This document shows positions 25,896-35,596 of a stretch of DNA of 64,000 bases, one piece after another. A model generated the notes under the pieces. That model had not been told where the DNA came from. It ran no database searches and saw nothing but the letters and a program-made list of their open reading frames with translations. Every line of letters begins with the position of its first letter. Position 1 is the first letter of the stretch. The DNA is taken from the NCBI RefSeq assembly GCF_014898155.1, contig NZ_CP062938.1, positions 558,001-622,000 of the forward strand, written 5' to 3'. This DNA is from Bifidobacterium eulemuris (GTDB lineage Bacteria > Actinomycetota > Actinomycetes > Actinomycetales > Bifidobacteriaceae). The position numbers and the translations under genes are program-made.

Positions 25896-26768
25896 TTACT
25901 GACGTTCCGCCATTTCTACGACGTTCGCCAGCAGCATCGCACGCGTCATAGGCCCGACGCCGCCAGGATTGGGCGAATAGGCCGCCGCCTTGGCATAGCA
26001 GGCTTTGTCGATGTCGCCCTTGATGCGGTAACGTCCGGCTTCCTCGTCGAAGACGCGCGAGACGCCCACATCCATCAGGATCGCACCGTCCTTGATGTCT
26101 TCGGGTTTGACGAAGCCCGCGTTGCCCATGGCGGCGACGATCACGTCGGCGCGGCGCATGTGCCCGCGCACGTCTCGGGTGCCGGTGTGGCACAGGGTGA
26201 CGGTGGCGTTGACGGCGTTGCGGGTGAGCATCAGTCCGATGGTGCGGCCGATGGTGATGCCGCGGCCGAGCACGCACACCTCTTTGCCGTTGAGGTCGAT
26301 GTCGTAGGCGGCGAGCAGTTCGATGACTCCGCGCGGCGTGCAGGGCAGCGGTGTGGCGACGCCGCCCCGCACATGCAGCACGAGTTCGCCGAGATTGTAG
26401 GGATGCATGCCGTCGGCGTCCTTGGCCGGGTCGATGAGGTCGATGATCGCGTTCTCGTCGATGCCTTTGGGCAACGGCAGCTGCACGATGAAGCCGGTGC
26501 AGGCGGGATCCTCGTTGAGTTCGCGCACGGCGGCGGCGATGTCGTCGAAACTCGCGTCGGCGGGCAGTTCGCGTTTGATCGAACGGATGCCCACTTCGGC
26601 GCAGTCGGCGTGCTTGCCGGCCACGTATTTGACCGAGCCGGGATCCTCGCCCACCAGCAGCGTGCCCAGCCCAGGTTCGACGCCGCGGGCTTTCAGCCGT
26701 TCGACGCGCGCGGCCAGATCGGCTTTGATGGTCGCGGACACCGCCTTGCCGTCAAGTGTGATGGACAT
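25896..26768 (-). CDS. folD: Bifunctional methylenetetrahydrofolate dehydrogenase / cyclohydrolase
   Basis: 290 aa. Interconverts methylene-, methenyl- and formyl-tetrahydrofolate for purine and methionine supply. Recognised by [14 protein letters not shown] (catalytic Lys), [26 protein letters not shown] (NADP loop) and the ending [19 protein letters not shown]. The start at 26768 is six bases after AAAGGA; an ATG two codons earlier sits too close to that site. Divergent from the metal ABC importer. Confidence 0.95.
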   Translation of the reverse strand: MSITLDGKAVSATIKADLAARVERLKARGVEPGLGTLLVGEDPGSVKYVAGKHADCAEVGIRSIKRELPADASFDDIAAAVRELNEDPACTGFIVQLPLPKGIDENAIIDLIDPAKDADGMHPYNLGELVLHVRGGVATPLPCTPRGVIELLAAYDIDLNGKEVCVLGRGITIGRTIGLMLTRNAVNATVTLCHTGTRDVRGHMRRADVIVAAMGNAGFVKPEDIKDGAILMDVGVSRVFDEEAGRYRIKGDIDKACYAKAAAYSPNPGGVGPMTRAMLLANVVEMAERQ

Positions 26769-26858
26769 GCTCATTCCTTTCGATGCGGACGCTTCCTTCC
26801 GCTCGATAGGCTATCGTTAAGTGGAGTCAACGATGTTTCCCATGGATAAGAAGGCATC

Positions 26859-28028
26859 ATGATGACGAAAGCGTTCAGGAACGGATTCACCCGCGTGATG
26901 GCCGTGGTCGCGGCCACCGCTATGCTGGCGGGCGGCGCGGCGTGCGGCACGACGGCCGCCGACCCGTCGTCGGGCGACCGCAACGCCTCCGAGGTGCCCA
27001 CGCCCAACGCTCCGATTCAGGTGGTGGCGTCCGTCAACCAGTGGGGCGCACTGGCCGCGCAGATCGGCGGCGACGACGTGCAGGTCACCTCGATCCTCTC
27101 GTCAACCGCGGTGGACGCGCATGATTTCGAGCCGCAGACCGCTGATATGACGTCGCTGTCCACGGCGGATGTGGTGGTGGCCAACGGCGCCGGCTACGAC
27201 TCGTGGGCCGCGAAGAACCTCGGCAAGAGCACGACGTTGGTTTCGGCGGCGCAGATGGTGGGGGCCATGGAGGGAGACAATCCCCATCTGTGGTTCTCGA
27301 GGGACGCGCGCATCGCCATGGCCGAGGAACTGGCCAATGAGTTCTCCAAACAGCGCCCCGAGCAGAAGGATGAGTTCGCGGCCCGGCTCAAAGAGTTCAA
27401 GGCTCAGGAACAGGAGCTCGACGACTGGATGTCGGATTGGATGTCCAGCTATACGAGCGGATCAGCGAAACCCACATATGCCGCCACCGAAGCGGTGGCC
27501 TACTATCTCATGTCGGATCTGGGATTCGAGGATCTGACGCCCGAGGGCTACGCGCAGGCCGCGGCGGCCGAGGGCGAGGTGGCCGCGGCCGATCTGCAGG
27601 ATTTTCAGGAGCTGATCGAAAGCCGCGGCATCGATCTGCTGATCAACAACACGCAGTCGGCCTCGGATGCGACGAATATGCTCACCGGCACGGCGGGCCG
27701 TTCCGAAGTGCCGGTGGTCGACATCAGCGAGCAGATGCCCGAGGACGCCGAAACGCTGACCGATTGGATCTTTTCGCTGGTCAAGCAGATCGCCTCGGCG
27801 GTGGATCCCGAGTATGAAGGACTGCTGGAATGCGTCGCCGACGCCGATGGCACCACTGACGCCGGCACGCAGGATGGCGTTTCCGACGGCGCCGAGTCCG
27901 ACGGCTCCGGCGATTCGTCATCCGTTTGCGGCACGGCTGGCTCGTCCGGTGACGATGCAGACGCCGGTGACGACGGTGATTCCGGCGATGCCTCGTCAAC
28001 CGAGGGACAGACCGACCCGGGCAAGTGA
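26859..28028 (+). CDS. znuA: Zinc/manganese-type ABC transporter substrate-binding lipoprotein with acidic C-terminal tail
   Basis: 389 aa. Signal peptide with lipobox LAGGAAC (cleavage before Cys29). Cluster A-I binding-protein features: His of DAHDFEPQ, the second His in NPHLWF, and the acidic ligand region near DLLINNTQ. It captures divalent metal outside the membrane for the ATPase and permease that follow. The final ~65 residues are a low-complexity Asp/Ser/Gly tail with two cysteines, unusual for the family, whose metal-rich loops are usually internal. It is followed by a separate Zur-like promoter for the ATPase gene. A manganese role cannot be excluded. Confidence 0.88.
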   Translation: MMTKAFRNGFTRVMAVVAATAMLAGGAACGTTAADPSSGDRNASEVPTPNAPIQVVASVNQWGALAAQIGGDDVQVTSILSSTAVDAHDFEPQTADMTSLSTADVVVANGAGYDSWAAKNLGKSTTLVSAAQMVGAMEGDNPHLWFSRDARIAMAEELANEFSKQRPEQKDEFAARLKEFKAQEQELDDWMSDWMSSYTSGSAKPTYAATEAVAYYLMSDLGFEDLTPEGYAQAAAAEGEVAAADLQDFQELIESRGIDLLINNTQSASDATNMLTGTAGRSEVPVVDISEQMPEDAETLTDWIFSLVKQIASAVDPEYEGLLECVADADGTTDAGTQDGVSDGAESDGSGDSSSVCGTAGSSGDDADAGDDGDSGDASSTEGQTDPGK

Positions 28029-28122
28029 TTCCTCTAGACGCGAGTAGTTTCGAAGGGAAATCGCCCATCTTTCCGTCGTCTCACACCTCGCCCATAGCTG
28101 TGTCGGACGAACGACACCACTA

Positions 28123-28139
28123 TTGAGAACGATTGTCAA
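28123..28139. promoter_or_regulatory. Zur-like operator before the metal ABC ATPase
   Basis: TTGAGAACGATTGTCAA is an imperfect palindrome (6 of 8 pairs) with the TGAnAAn-ATTnTCA shape of actinobacterial Zur boxes. A GATAAT -10-like hexamer follows at 28150-28155, placing the transcript start at or next to the ATG at 28162, so the mRNA may be leaderless. Confidence 0.6.
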
Positions 28140-28161
28140 CATCATTTGCGATAATCGCTCC

Positions 28162-29085
28162 ATGACCCACACCTCCAGCGACTGCATCGTGTTCCATGAC
28201 GCCGCCATACGACGCGGCGGCACCACGATCTGGCAACACGGCACCTTCTCCATTCCCTCCGGCTCCGTCACGGCCATCGTCGGCACGAACGGCGCGGGCA
28301 AAACCACGATGATGCGTGCCGAGCTCGGCTTGCTGCCGCTCGCGGCCGGCTCCCTCACCGTGCTGGGAAAACCGGCCGGCGAGATGAACCATCGCATCGG
28401 CTACGTGCCGCAAAGCTACACCTCCGACGTCGATTCGAACCTCACCGCGATCCAATCCGTGCTGCTGGGACTCACCGGCACCCGCTTCGGCATCCATCCG
28501 GTGACCAAAGCCCAACGCGCCAAAGCCATGGAGGCCTTGGATTTCGTCGGTCTGTCCGACAAGGCGCGGCTGCGGCTCTCCCAGCTCTCGGGAGGATTGC
28601 GCCAGCGCGTCGCCATCGCGCAGGCCCTGGTATGCGACCCGGAGCTGCTGATGCTCGACGAGCCGCTCGCCAATCTCGATCTCGCTTCGCAGCAGGCCAC
28701 CGTGCAGGTGCTCGCCAAACTCAACCGCGAACTCGGCATGACGATCCAAGTGGTGGCGCATGACCTCAATATGCTGCTGCCGATCCTCACCGGCGCTGTC
28801 TATCTGCTCGACGGACACCCCCACTACGCCGCGATGAACGAGGTGCTCGACTCCGATCTGCTCACGCATCTCTACGGCACGCAGGTGCAGGTGGTCACCA
28901 CCCCGCAGGGCGATATGTTCGTCACCCCGTCGCCGGAGGGCGGCGCGACTCTCTCCGCCGACATGCATGAGGCGCACGAACTGGTCGGGCTGCACGACCA
29001 CACGCACGCCGACGCGGACGGATCGCCCGGCTCTTCGACGACCGAAAACCTCACGGATTCCCAGGCAGGAGGGAAGCAGGCATGA
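28162..29085 (+). CDS. znuC: Metal ABC transporter ATP-binding protein
   Basis: 307 aa. Walker A GTNGAGKTT, Q-loop VPQSYTSD, signature LSGGLRQR, Walker B LLMLDEPLAN and H-loop AHDLN place it with ZnuC/MntB-type ATPases. The start at 28162 (MTHTSSD) has no Shine-Dalgarno but lies six bases after a -10-like GATAAT, suggesting leaderless translation. The C-terminal ~50 residues contain a His/Asp-rich stretch (HEAHELVGLHDHTHADADG) that could bind metal. Overlaps the permease gene by 4 bp. Confidence 0.93.
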   Translation: MTHTSSDCIVFHDAAIRRGGTTIWQHGTFSIPSGSVTAIVGTNGAGKTTMMRAELGLLPLAAGSLTVLGKPAGEMNHRIGYVPQSYTSDVDSNLTAIQSVLLGLTGTRFGIHPVTKAQRAKAMEALDFVGLSDKARLRLSQLSGGLRQRVAIAQALVCDPELLMLDEPLANLDLASQQATVQVLAKLNRELGMTIQVVAHDLNMLLPILTGAVYLLDGHPHYAAMNEVLDSDLLTHLYGTQVQVVTTPQGDMFVTPSPEGGATLSADMHEAHELVGLHDHTHADADGSPGSSTTENLTDSQAGGKQA

Positions 29086-29918
29086 GCGCCATCGATTTCT
29101 CATTCGACCCCGACTGGATGGACACGCTGAGTGCCCCGTTCATGACCAACGCGTTCCTGGCCGGCTTAGCCATCGCCGTGGCGGCCGGCGTGATGGGGTA
29201 TTTCACCATCGCCCGCCGTTCCACCTTCGCGGCGCACGCGCTGGCACATATCGGTCTTCCCGGTGCCACCGGCGCGGTGTTGCTTGGACTGCCGGTGTCG
29301 CTGGGGCTCGGCGCATTCGCCTTGGGTGGCGCGCTGGTGATCGGCGCGCTTGGCCGACGCGTCTCCGAACGTGAGATCGCCACCGGCACCGTGCTCGCCT
29401 TCGCCACCGGCTTGGGCCTGTTCTTCGCGAGACTGTCGAGCTCGGCGTCCTCGCAGATGCAGTCGATTCTGTTCGGATCGATTCTGACCATCACCACCGA
29501 GCAGATCATCGGATTCGCCATCTTCGACGTGGTGCTGGTACTGGTACTGGCGGTGATCTACCGACCGCTGCTGTTCAGTTCGCTGGACGAGCAGGTGGCG
29601 CAGGCCAAAGGCGTGCCGATCGGCCTGATGAATGTGGCGTTCATGGCGATTATGGCCGGCGTGATCACCATCGCCGTGCCGGCCGTGGGCACGCTGCTGA
29701 TCTTCGCGCTGGTGATCACGCCGGCGGCCAGCGCGAATATGGTCGCGTCCTCGCCGCTGGGCGCCATGATCGGCGCCAGCGTGATCTGTCTGGCCTCCAT
29801 CTGGGGAGGCCTGGTGCTTTCCGCGATGTTCCCCGCTCCCCCGAGCTTCATCATCGTGACGCTCTCCACGCTGATTTGGGCGGTCATCAAAGCCGCACAA
29901 TCATTCGCCGTCAGGTAA
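29082..29918 (+). CDS. znuB: Metal ABC transporter permease
   Basis: 278 aa with eight predicted membrane helices. The ABC-3 family pattern is clear: FTIARRSTFAAHALAHIGLPGA near residue 45 and PAVGTLLIFALVITPAASANM near residue 205. It forms the membrane channel for the zinc/manganese importer. Start and ATPase stop overlap as ATGA. Its TAA stop directly abuts the large inverted-repeat element at 29919. Confidence 0.93.
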   Translation: MSAIDFSFDPDWMDTLSAPFMTNAFLAGLAIAVAAGVMGYFTIARRSTFAAHALAHIGLPGATGAVLLGLPVSLGLGAFALGGALVIGALGRRVSEREIATGTVLAFATGLGLFFARLSSSASSQMQSILFGSILTITTEQIIGFAIFDVVLVLVLAVIYRPLLFSSLDEQVAQAKGVPIGLMNVAFMAIMAGVITIAVPAVGTLLIFALVITPAASANMVASSPLGAMIGASVICLASIWGGLVLSAMFPAPPSFIIVTLSTLIWAVIKAAQSFAVR

Positions 29919-30106
29919 CTGCGTTACCGGTAGTGGTTTTACGGTCTTGCGAAAGTCGATCTGCGTTAGCGGTAGTGCCGTCACGAGGCAACGGCATATA
30001 TGAGCCGCGGAATACCAGGCTTGTTAGACGCGGTAAGGCCGATAGGGCACTACCGGTAACGCAGATCGATGTTCGCGAAGCCTCAAATCCACTACCGCTA
30101 ACGCAG
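29919..30106. repeat. Nested inverted-repeat element filling the znuB-ispF gap
   Basis: Four copies of CTGCGTTASCGGTAGTG are arranged as two nested inverted pairs: plus-strand copies at 29919 and 29961, minus-strand copies ending at 30064 and 30106. The inner pair extends to 24 bp with one mismatch (29956-29979 and 30046-30069), and the segments between copies are also partly complementary. The arms are thus about 61 bp with a ~66-bp centre. Both converging genes end at or within its outer arms; the ispF stop codon is inside it. Confidence 0.8.
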
Positions 30107-30589
30107 ATTGTCTTCGTCCGGCGACGTCACCAAAGCGTTGGCGATGGCGGCGATGCCTTCGCCCGAGCCGGTGAAGCCCATATGGTCGGTGGTGGTGGCG
30201 GTGAGGGACACCGCGCATCCGATGGCCTCGGAAAGCGCGGCTTCGGCCTCGGCCCGCCGCGCCCCCACTTTCGGACGGTTGCCGACGACCACCACGGAGA
30301 CACTGACGGGGACAAATCCCGACTCACGCAGATGGGCGACGGTTTCTCGCAACATGGGAACGCCATGCATGCCGACGCCTCGCGAGGCCGATCCCACGCC
30401 GAACAAGGAGCCGATATCCCCCAGGCCGGCCGCGGAAAGCAGCGCATCGATCAACGCATGGGCGGCGACGTCGCCGTCGGACTCCCCTTCGATGCCTTCG
30501 CCCTCCCAGAGCAGGCCGGCCAGCCATAGCTCGCGCCCAGTGCCCGGCTCGGCGAATCGGTGGGCGTCGAATCCTTGGCCTATGCGCAT
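30098..30589 (-). CDS. ispF: 2-C-methyl-D-erythritol 2,4-cyclodiphosphate synthase
   Basis: 163 aa. Cyclises CDP-ME 2-phosphate in the non-mevalonate isoprenoid pathway. The metal ligands are in GFDAHRF (Asp8, His10) and in the following AAHALIDALL (His), the substrate loop is SDGDV, and TTTDHMGFTGSGEGI is the conserved end. The last codons and the stop lie in the outer arm of the inverted-repeat element. No neighbouring isoprenoid gene is present. Confidence 0.95.
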   Translation of the reverse strand: MRIGQGFDAHRFAEPGTGRELWLAGLLWEGEGIEGESDGDVAAHALIDALLSAAGLGDIGSLFGVGSASRGVGMHGVPMLRETVAHLRESGFVPVSVSVVVVGNRPKVGARRAEAEAALSEAIGCAVSLTATTTDHMGFTGSGEGIAAIANALVTSPDEDNLR

Positions 30590-30621
30590 GTGAGATCCTT
30601 CGACTCGGCTCCGCCTCGCTC

Positions 30622-30713
30622 AGGATGACGGAGGAGGGTGGGTCCGCCTCATAAGGATGACGGAGAAGATGACCTCACCATCATTCAGAATGACGAAAGA
30701 GGGTGGGTTCGCC
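30622..30713. repeat. Pair of 27-bp imperfect direct repeats
   Basis: AGGATGACGGAGGAGGGTGGG... (30622-30648) and AGAATGACGAAAGAGGGTGGG... (30687-30713) agree at most positions and are 65 bp apart. A third AAGGATGACGGAG lies between them. They fill the gap between ispF and carD. Confidence 0.7.
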
Positions 30714-30775
30714 GTCCAGAGTGGCGGGATGATATGGAAAACCGCACGAGGCATGGCCTGCGTGCGGTTGGAACG

Positions 30776-31369
30776 TCACTTCTTCTTGGATTTCTTTTCG
30801 GCCTCGACGCGGGCCAGCGTGTCGGCGGCGGCCTCCTCGGGCTCCTTGGTGTGGTGCTTGTCGTCACCGGGCTCGGCGGGCGTGTAGCCGAGATTCACAT
30901 CAAGCAGACGCTGCGCCTGCGGCTCCTCGAGCTCCTCCGAAAGCGCGATCTCAGAGGTGAGGATCGCGCGGGCCTTGGTCAGCATACGCTTCTCTCCGGC
31001 GGACAGACCATGCTCGTCGACATCGCGCTGGGCGAGGTCGCGCACCACTTCGGCGATTTTGTTGACGTCGCCGGTGGCGATCTTCTCAACATTCAGCTTG
31101 TAGCGACGAGACCAGTTCATCTCCTTCTCGATGATCGGGGTGCGCAGGATCTCGAACACCTTGGCCACCTCAGAGGCGGAGACGATGTCGCGCACACCCA
31201 CCTTCTTGGCGTTGTCGACGGGAACGTTGATGACCAGACCGTCGGACGAAAGGACCGACAGCTGCAGATACTCGCGGGTCACGCCCTTAACCGTCCGCTC
31301 GGTGATGTCCTCGATCCTTGCCGCGCCATGACGCGGATAGACGACCATATCGCCGACCTTGTAACCCAT
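30776..31369 (-). CDS. carD: CarD-family transcription regulator
   Basis: 197 aa from the ATG at 31369, preceded by CCGGAGGATTC. The N-terminal RNA-polymerase interaction domain is [22 protein letters not shown], followed by a helical domain with [13 protein letters not shown], the tryptophan that wedges into the promoter. CarD binds the RNAP beta subunit and stabilises open complexes, especially at rRNA promoters. The C-terminal ~35 residues are a charged Lys/Glu-rich tail. Divergent from glgB. Confidence 0.93.
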   Translation of the reverse strand: MGYKVGDMVVYPRHGAARIEDITERTVKGVTREYLQLSVLSSDGLVINVPVDNAKKVGVRDIVSASEVAKVFEILRTPIIEKEMNWSRRYKLNVEKIATGDVNKIAEVVRDLAQRDVDEHGLSAGEKRMLTKARAILTSEIALSEELEEPQAQRLLDVNLGYTPAEPGDDKHHTKEPEEAAADTLARVEAEKKSKKK

Positions 31370-31520
31370 GAATCCTCCGGTTTGCAGAACACACAAAACT
31401 CGAACAATCATGCCAGACGGTGTGGACCTCTCCTTTATACCCGAAAAAAATCCGAAAACACGAGGGGTTGCGACGCGCCAATGTCGCGTGTTCCGCCCAC
31501 GCCCACGTAGACTTTGGGGC

Positions 31521-33776
31521 ATGGCAAAAAACACGAAGATCAATGAAGATACCGTTGCAGTGCCAGTCAACCAGAGCAATCTGGATGCGGTCAGCAACGC
31601 CGAGTACTACAACCCCCACGCGATTCTCGGCGGCCACCTCGCCGAGGGCAGGCATGCGAACCAGACCACGGTGCGCGTGCTGCGCCCCCTGGCGAAAACC
31701 GTCACCATCGTGACCCAGGACGGAGAATACGAGGCCAACCATGAATACAACGGCGTGTTCATGGCCGTCGTGCCCTCCGTCGCCAACGAATACGGATTCG
31801 GCGTGCCCGACTATCGCGTGCGCGTCTCCTACGAGGACGGCACCGTCCTCACCCAGGACGATCCGTACCGCTACCTGCCCACGCTTGGCGAGATGGACAC
31901 CTACCTCTTCGGCGAGGGCCGCCACGAGCGGCTCTGGGAGGCGTTGGGCGCGCGCGTCATCCGCTATGACGATCCGATGGGCGGCGCGGACGGCACGCCC
32001 GGCGAGCCCGTCGTCGGCACGTCGTTCAGCGTGTGGGCGCCGAACGCCCACGCCGTGCGCGTGATCGGCAACTTCAACTCGTGGGACGGCCGCCGCCACG
32101 CCATGCGCGCGCTCGGATCCTCCGGCGTGTGGGAGATCTTCATCCCCGGCGTCGGCGCGGGCGAGGTCTACAAGTACGAGATCCTCAACGCCAACTACGA
32201 GTGGATCCAGAAGGCCGACCCGATGGAGCGCAGCCACGAGATCCCGCCGGCGACCGGCTCCGTCGTGGCCGAGTCGACGCACGAATGGGGAGACGACGCG
32301 TGGATGGAGCGCCGCCGCACCACCGACCCGCACAACGGCCCCGTCTCGATCTACGAGATGCACGCCAACAGCTGGCGCACCGATGTGTCCAACTACCGTG
32401 AGCTGGCCGACAAGCTGGTGCCGTACATCGAGAAAATGGGCTTCACCCACGTGGAGTTCATGCCGCTGGCGGAGCATCCGTTCTCCGGTTCGTGGGGATA
32501 CCAGGTGACCGGCTACTACGCGGTCGACTCGCGTCTGGGATCGCCCGACGACTTCAAGTACCTCGTCGACAAGCTGCACGAGGCGGGTATCGGCGTGATC
32601 ATGGACTGGGTGCCCGCGCATTTCCCGAAGGACGCCTTCGCGCTGGGCCGCTTCGACGGCACGCCGCTGTATGAGGATCCGGACCCGACCCGCGGCGAGC
32701 ATCCCGACTGGGGCACCTACATCTTCAACTTCGGCCGCCGTGAGGTGCGCAACTTCCTGGTGGCCAACGCCTGCTTCTGGCTGGGCGAATACCATGTGGA
32801 CGCGCTGCGCGTGGACGCGGTGAGCTCGATGCTTTACCTCGACTACAGCCGCGAGGACGGCCAGTGGCATCCGAACATCTACGGCGGACGTGAGAACCTC
32901 GAGGCGATCGACTTCCTCAAGGAGGCGAACGCCACGGCCTACAAGAACAACCCCGGCGTGATGATGATCGCCGAGGAGTCCACCGCCTACCCGGGCATCA
33001 CCGCGCCGACGAACGCGGGAGGCATCGGATTCGGCCTCAAGTGGAATATGGGCTGGATGCACGACACCCTCGCCTATCTGCACGAGGAGCCGATCAACCG
33101 CAAGTGGCACCACAACGAGATCACCTTCTCGATGGTGTACGCCTACTCCGAGCACTATGTGCTGCCGATCAGCCACGACGAGGTCGTGTACGGCAAGGGC
33201 GCGCTGTTCGGCAAGATGCCGGGCAACGACTGGCAGCGCTACGCCGGCGTGCGCGCGCTGTTCTCCTACCAGTGGGCGCATCCGGGCAAGAAGCTCACCT
33301 TCATGGGCAACGAGTTCGCCCAATACGGCGAGTGGAACCACAACACGTCCATCGACTGGGATTGCCTCAACTGGCGCGAGCATCAGGGCATCCAGGAGAT
33401 GGTCGCCGACCTCAACGCCTTCTATAAGGACACGCCGGCGCTGTGGAGCCAGGATTTCACCTCGGACGGATTCCAGTGGCTCACCAGCGACGACGCCGAC
33501 CACAACACGCTGAGCTTCCTGCGCCTGGGCAGTCAGGGCGAGGAGGTCGTCGTGGTCACCAACTTCTCCGGCGAGGCATGGCAGAACTATCAGGTTCCCC
33601 TGCCCCACGGCGGACGTTGGACGGAGGCGTTCACCACGGATGACCTGAAATACGGCGGATCCGACATCCATAACGGCACATTCGAGGCCACCGCAGGCGA
33701 GTACCACGCGCGACCCGCATCGGCACGTCTCACCATTCCGGCGTTGGGAACGGTATTCTTGAAGCCAGTAGACTGA
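31521..33776 (+). CDS. glgB: 1,4-alpha-glucan branching enzyme
   Basis: 751 aa. Makes alpha-1,6 branches in glycogen. An N-terminal region, then a CBM48 domain ([22 protein letters not shown], about 170-190), then the GH13 barrel with the nucleophile in [12 protein letters not shown], the acid in MIAEEST and the ISHDEV histidine/aspartate. The start at 31521 ([10 protein letters not shown]) has only a weak upstream site; a TAGACT hexamer 8 bases before may be the -10. A two-component system follows 8 bp downstream and may be cotranscribed. Confidence 0.96.
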   Translation: MAKNTKINEDTVAVPVNQSNLDAVSNAEYYNPHAILGGHLAEGRHANQTTVRVLRPLAKTVTIVTQDGEYEANHEYNGVFMAVVPSVANEYGFGVPDYRVRVSYEDGTVLTQDDPYRYLPTLGEMDTYLFGEGRHERLWEALGARVIRYDDPMGGADGTPGEPVVGTSFSVWAPNAHAVRVIGNFNSWDGRRHAMRALGSSGVWEIFIPGVGAGEVYKYEILNANYEWIQKADPMERSHEIPPATGSVVAESTHEWGDDAWMERRRTTDPHNGPVSIYEMHANSWRTDVSNYRELADKLVPYIEKMGFTHVEFMPLAEHPFSGSWGYQVTGYYAVDSRLGSPDDFKYLVDKLHEAGIGVIMDWVPAHFPKDAFALGRFDGTPLYEDPDPTRGEHPDWGTYIFNFGRREVRNFLVANACFWLGEYHVDALRVDAVSSMLYLDYSREDGQWHPNIYGGRENLEAIDFLKEANATAYKNNPGVMMIAEESTAYPGITAPTNAGGIGFGLKWNMGWMHDTLAYLHEEPINRKWHHNEITFSMVYAYSEHYVLPISHDEVVYGKGALFGKMPGNDWQRYAGVRALFSYQWAHPGKKLTFMGNEFAQYGEWNHNTSIDWDCLNWREHQGIQEMVADLNAFYKDTPALWSQDFTSDGFQWLTSDDADHNTLSFLRLGSQGEEVVVVTNFSGEAWQNYQVPLPHGGRWTEAFTTDDLKYGGSDIHNGTFEATAGEYHARPASARLTIPALGTVFLKPVD

Positions 33777-33784
33777 AAGGCGAC

Positions 33785-34516
33785 ATGAATATGCTCAACA
33801 CAACAGCGCATCAGAACGCGACCCCACGCACGGTGCTGGTGGTCGAGGACGAGCCCACGCTCGCCACGGCCATCGCGCAGCGCATCACCGCCGAGGGCTG
33901 GACGGCCCGCGTCGCCGGTGATGGCGCCAGCGCCGTGCAGGCGGCCTCCCAGCTCCGCCCTGACCTGGTCATCATGGATATCATGCTGCCGGTGATGGAT
34001 GGGTTGGAGGCCACCAAGCGCATCGTCGCGGACCGGCCCGTTCCCGTGCTCATCCTCACCGCGCGTGACGACGAGGCGGACAAGGTCATCGGTCTGGGCG
34101 CGGGAGCGGACGACTATATGACCAAGCCGTTCTCCATGCGCGAGCTGATCGCCCGATGCAAGGCGCTGTTGCGACGTGTCGAGCGTGCGAAGGTGATCGC
34201 CAAGAACTCCGAAAACGAGAAGCTGCTCGATTTTGGTTCGTTGGTGATCGATCCCGCGCAGCGCATCGTGACTGTGGACGGCGAGCAGGTGCATCTGACG
34301 CCCACCGAATTCGATCTGCTGGCCACGCTCGCCCGCAAGCCGAAGTCGGTGCTCACCCGCGAGAAGCTGTTGGAGGAGGTCTGGGACTGGGTCGACGCCT
34401 CCGGCACCCGCACGGTCGACTCGCATGTCAAGGCGCTGCGCCATAAGCTCGGCGCCGACACGATCCGCACCGTGCATGGCGTGGGATACGCTTTCGAACC
34501 GCCGGTGGCCGACTGA
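33785..34516 (+). CDS. OmpR/PhoB-family response regulator
   Basis: 243 aa. Receiver domain with VLVVEDEP acidic pair, phosphoacceptor in LVIMDIMLPVMDG, Thr in LILTARDD and Lys in YMTKPFSM; the C-terminal winged helix carries LTPTEFDLLATLARKPKSVLTREKLLEEVW. Only 8 bp after glgB and 6 bp before its cognate kinase. The genes it controls cannot be told from the window. Confidence 0.94.
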   Translation: MNMLNTTAHQNATPRTVLVVEDEPTLATAIAQRITAEGWTARVAGDGASAVQAASQLRPDLVIMDIMLPVMDGLEATKRIVADRPVPVLILTARDDEADKVIGLGAGADDYMTKPFSMRELIARCKALLRRVERAKVIAKNSENEKLLDFGSLVIDPAQRIVTVDGEQVHLTPTEFDLLATLARKPKSVLTREKLLEEVWDWVDASGTRTVDSHVKALRHKLGADTIRTVHGVGYAFEPPVAD

Positions 34517-34522
34517 CGTTCC

Positions 34523-35596
34523 ATGGCCAGACGACCCCATACGCACGTTCCTCGAGCGGGCGCACGGATGAAGCCCGTGCGCCCGCTCGGGCTGTTCTCC
34601 TCGCTCAAACTCGAGCTCGCCACCATCATCGTCACCGCCACGGCCATCGCCTTCGCGATGTGCTGGTTCCTGCTGAAATTCGGCTGGAGCGGATGGATCG
34701 CCATGCCGCTGACGCTGGTGGTCGCCCTGTCGTTCACCTACTACTTCTCCCGCGGCCTCACCGCTCCCCTGCGGCAGATGCGCGATGCCGCCGAGGCCAT
34801 GGCAGAAGGCGACTATTCCGTGCGAGTCGACCTCGATTCGACACGGCACGACGAGGTCGGCCAGTTGGCCCGTTCCTTCAACGAGATGGCCGAGGAACTG
34901 GAGCACGCCGACCAGATGCGCCGCGATATGGTGGCCAATGTGAGCCACGAACTGCGCACCCCCGTCTCGGCCCTGCAGGCGATGGTCGAGAATATGGCCG
35001 ACGGCGTGGTGGAGCCGACGCCGGCCAATATGGAAAGCATCCTCAACCAGACCCGACGGCTGTCCGATCTCATCGCCTTCCTGCTCGATCTGAGCCGCAT
35101 GGAGGCGGGCGCGGCCAGTCTGAATATCGAACGCTTCAATGTGGGCGAATTCCTCGACGAGACGGTGGAGCCGTTGGAGATCGCCGACGCGGGGCATGCC
35201 CATGACATCCATATGCGCGTGGACGGCGACATCGTGATGGAGGGCGATCAGGATCGCCTGCGCCAGCTGTTCACCAATATCATCGCCAACGCGCTGAAGC
35301 ATTCCGCGGACGGCACCACGGTGCTCGTCGAGGCACGTGAGGACGAGACGCACGGCACCGTGGTGGTGAACGTCGTCAATTTCGGCTCGCAGATCCCCGT
35401 CTCCGACCGTTCGGATATCTTCCGCCGTTTCGTCAAAGGCAAAACCGGCCCCGGCACCGAATCGGGCGGCACCGGTCTCGGCCTGTCCATCGCCCGTTGG
35501 GCCGCCCAACTGCACGGCGGCACCGTCAAGGTGGTGGACGACGCGCGCGGCGCGGATTTCGAAGTCACGCTGCCGAAATACCACATCAGCGAGTAG
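34523..35596 (+). CDS. Membrane sensor histidine kinase
   Basis: 357 aa. Two adjacent membrane helices (about 30-52 and 55-77) with almost no outside loop, a HAMP domain (RGLTAPLRQMRDAAEAMAEGDYSVRV), HisKA with the phosphoacceptor in NVSHELRTP, and an HATPase domain with NALKHS and GTGLGLSIARW. The short loop implies sensing within the membrane. A second ATG 15 codons in is an alternative start. Its last 11 bp overlap the converging comF gene. Confidence 0.93.
   Translation: MARRPHTHVPRAGARMKPVRPLGLFSSLKLELATIIVTATAIAFAMCWFLLKFGWSGWIAMPLTLVVALSFTYYFSRGLTAPLRQMRDAAEAMAEGDYSVRVDLDSTRHDEVGQLARSFNEMAEELEHADQMRRDMVANVSHELRTPVSALQAMVENMADGVVEPTPANMESILNQTRRLSDLIAFLLDLSRMEAGAASLNIERFNVGEFLDETVEPLEIADAGHAHDIHMRVDGDIVMEGDQDRLRQLFTNIIANALKHSADGTTVLVEAREDETHGTVVVNVVNFGSQIPVSDRSDIFRRFVKGKTGPGTESGGTGLGLSIARWAAQLHGGTVKVVDDARGADFEVTLPKYHISE

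Noticed and set aside
31287..33707. An 806-codon minus-strand open frame antisense to glgB
   Set aside because: glgB is a clear GH13 enzyme; the antisense frame is open because of GC-rich third positions and has a Val/His/Arg/Gly-rich shadow composition.
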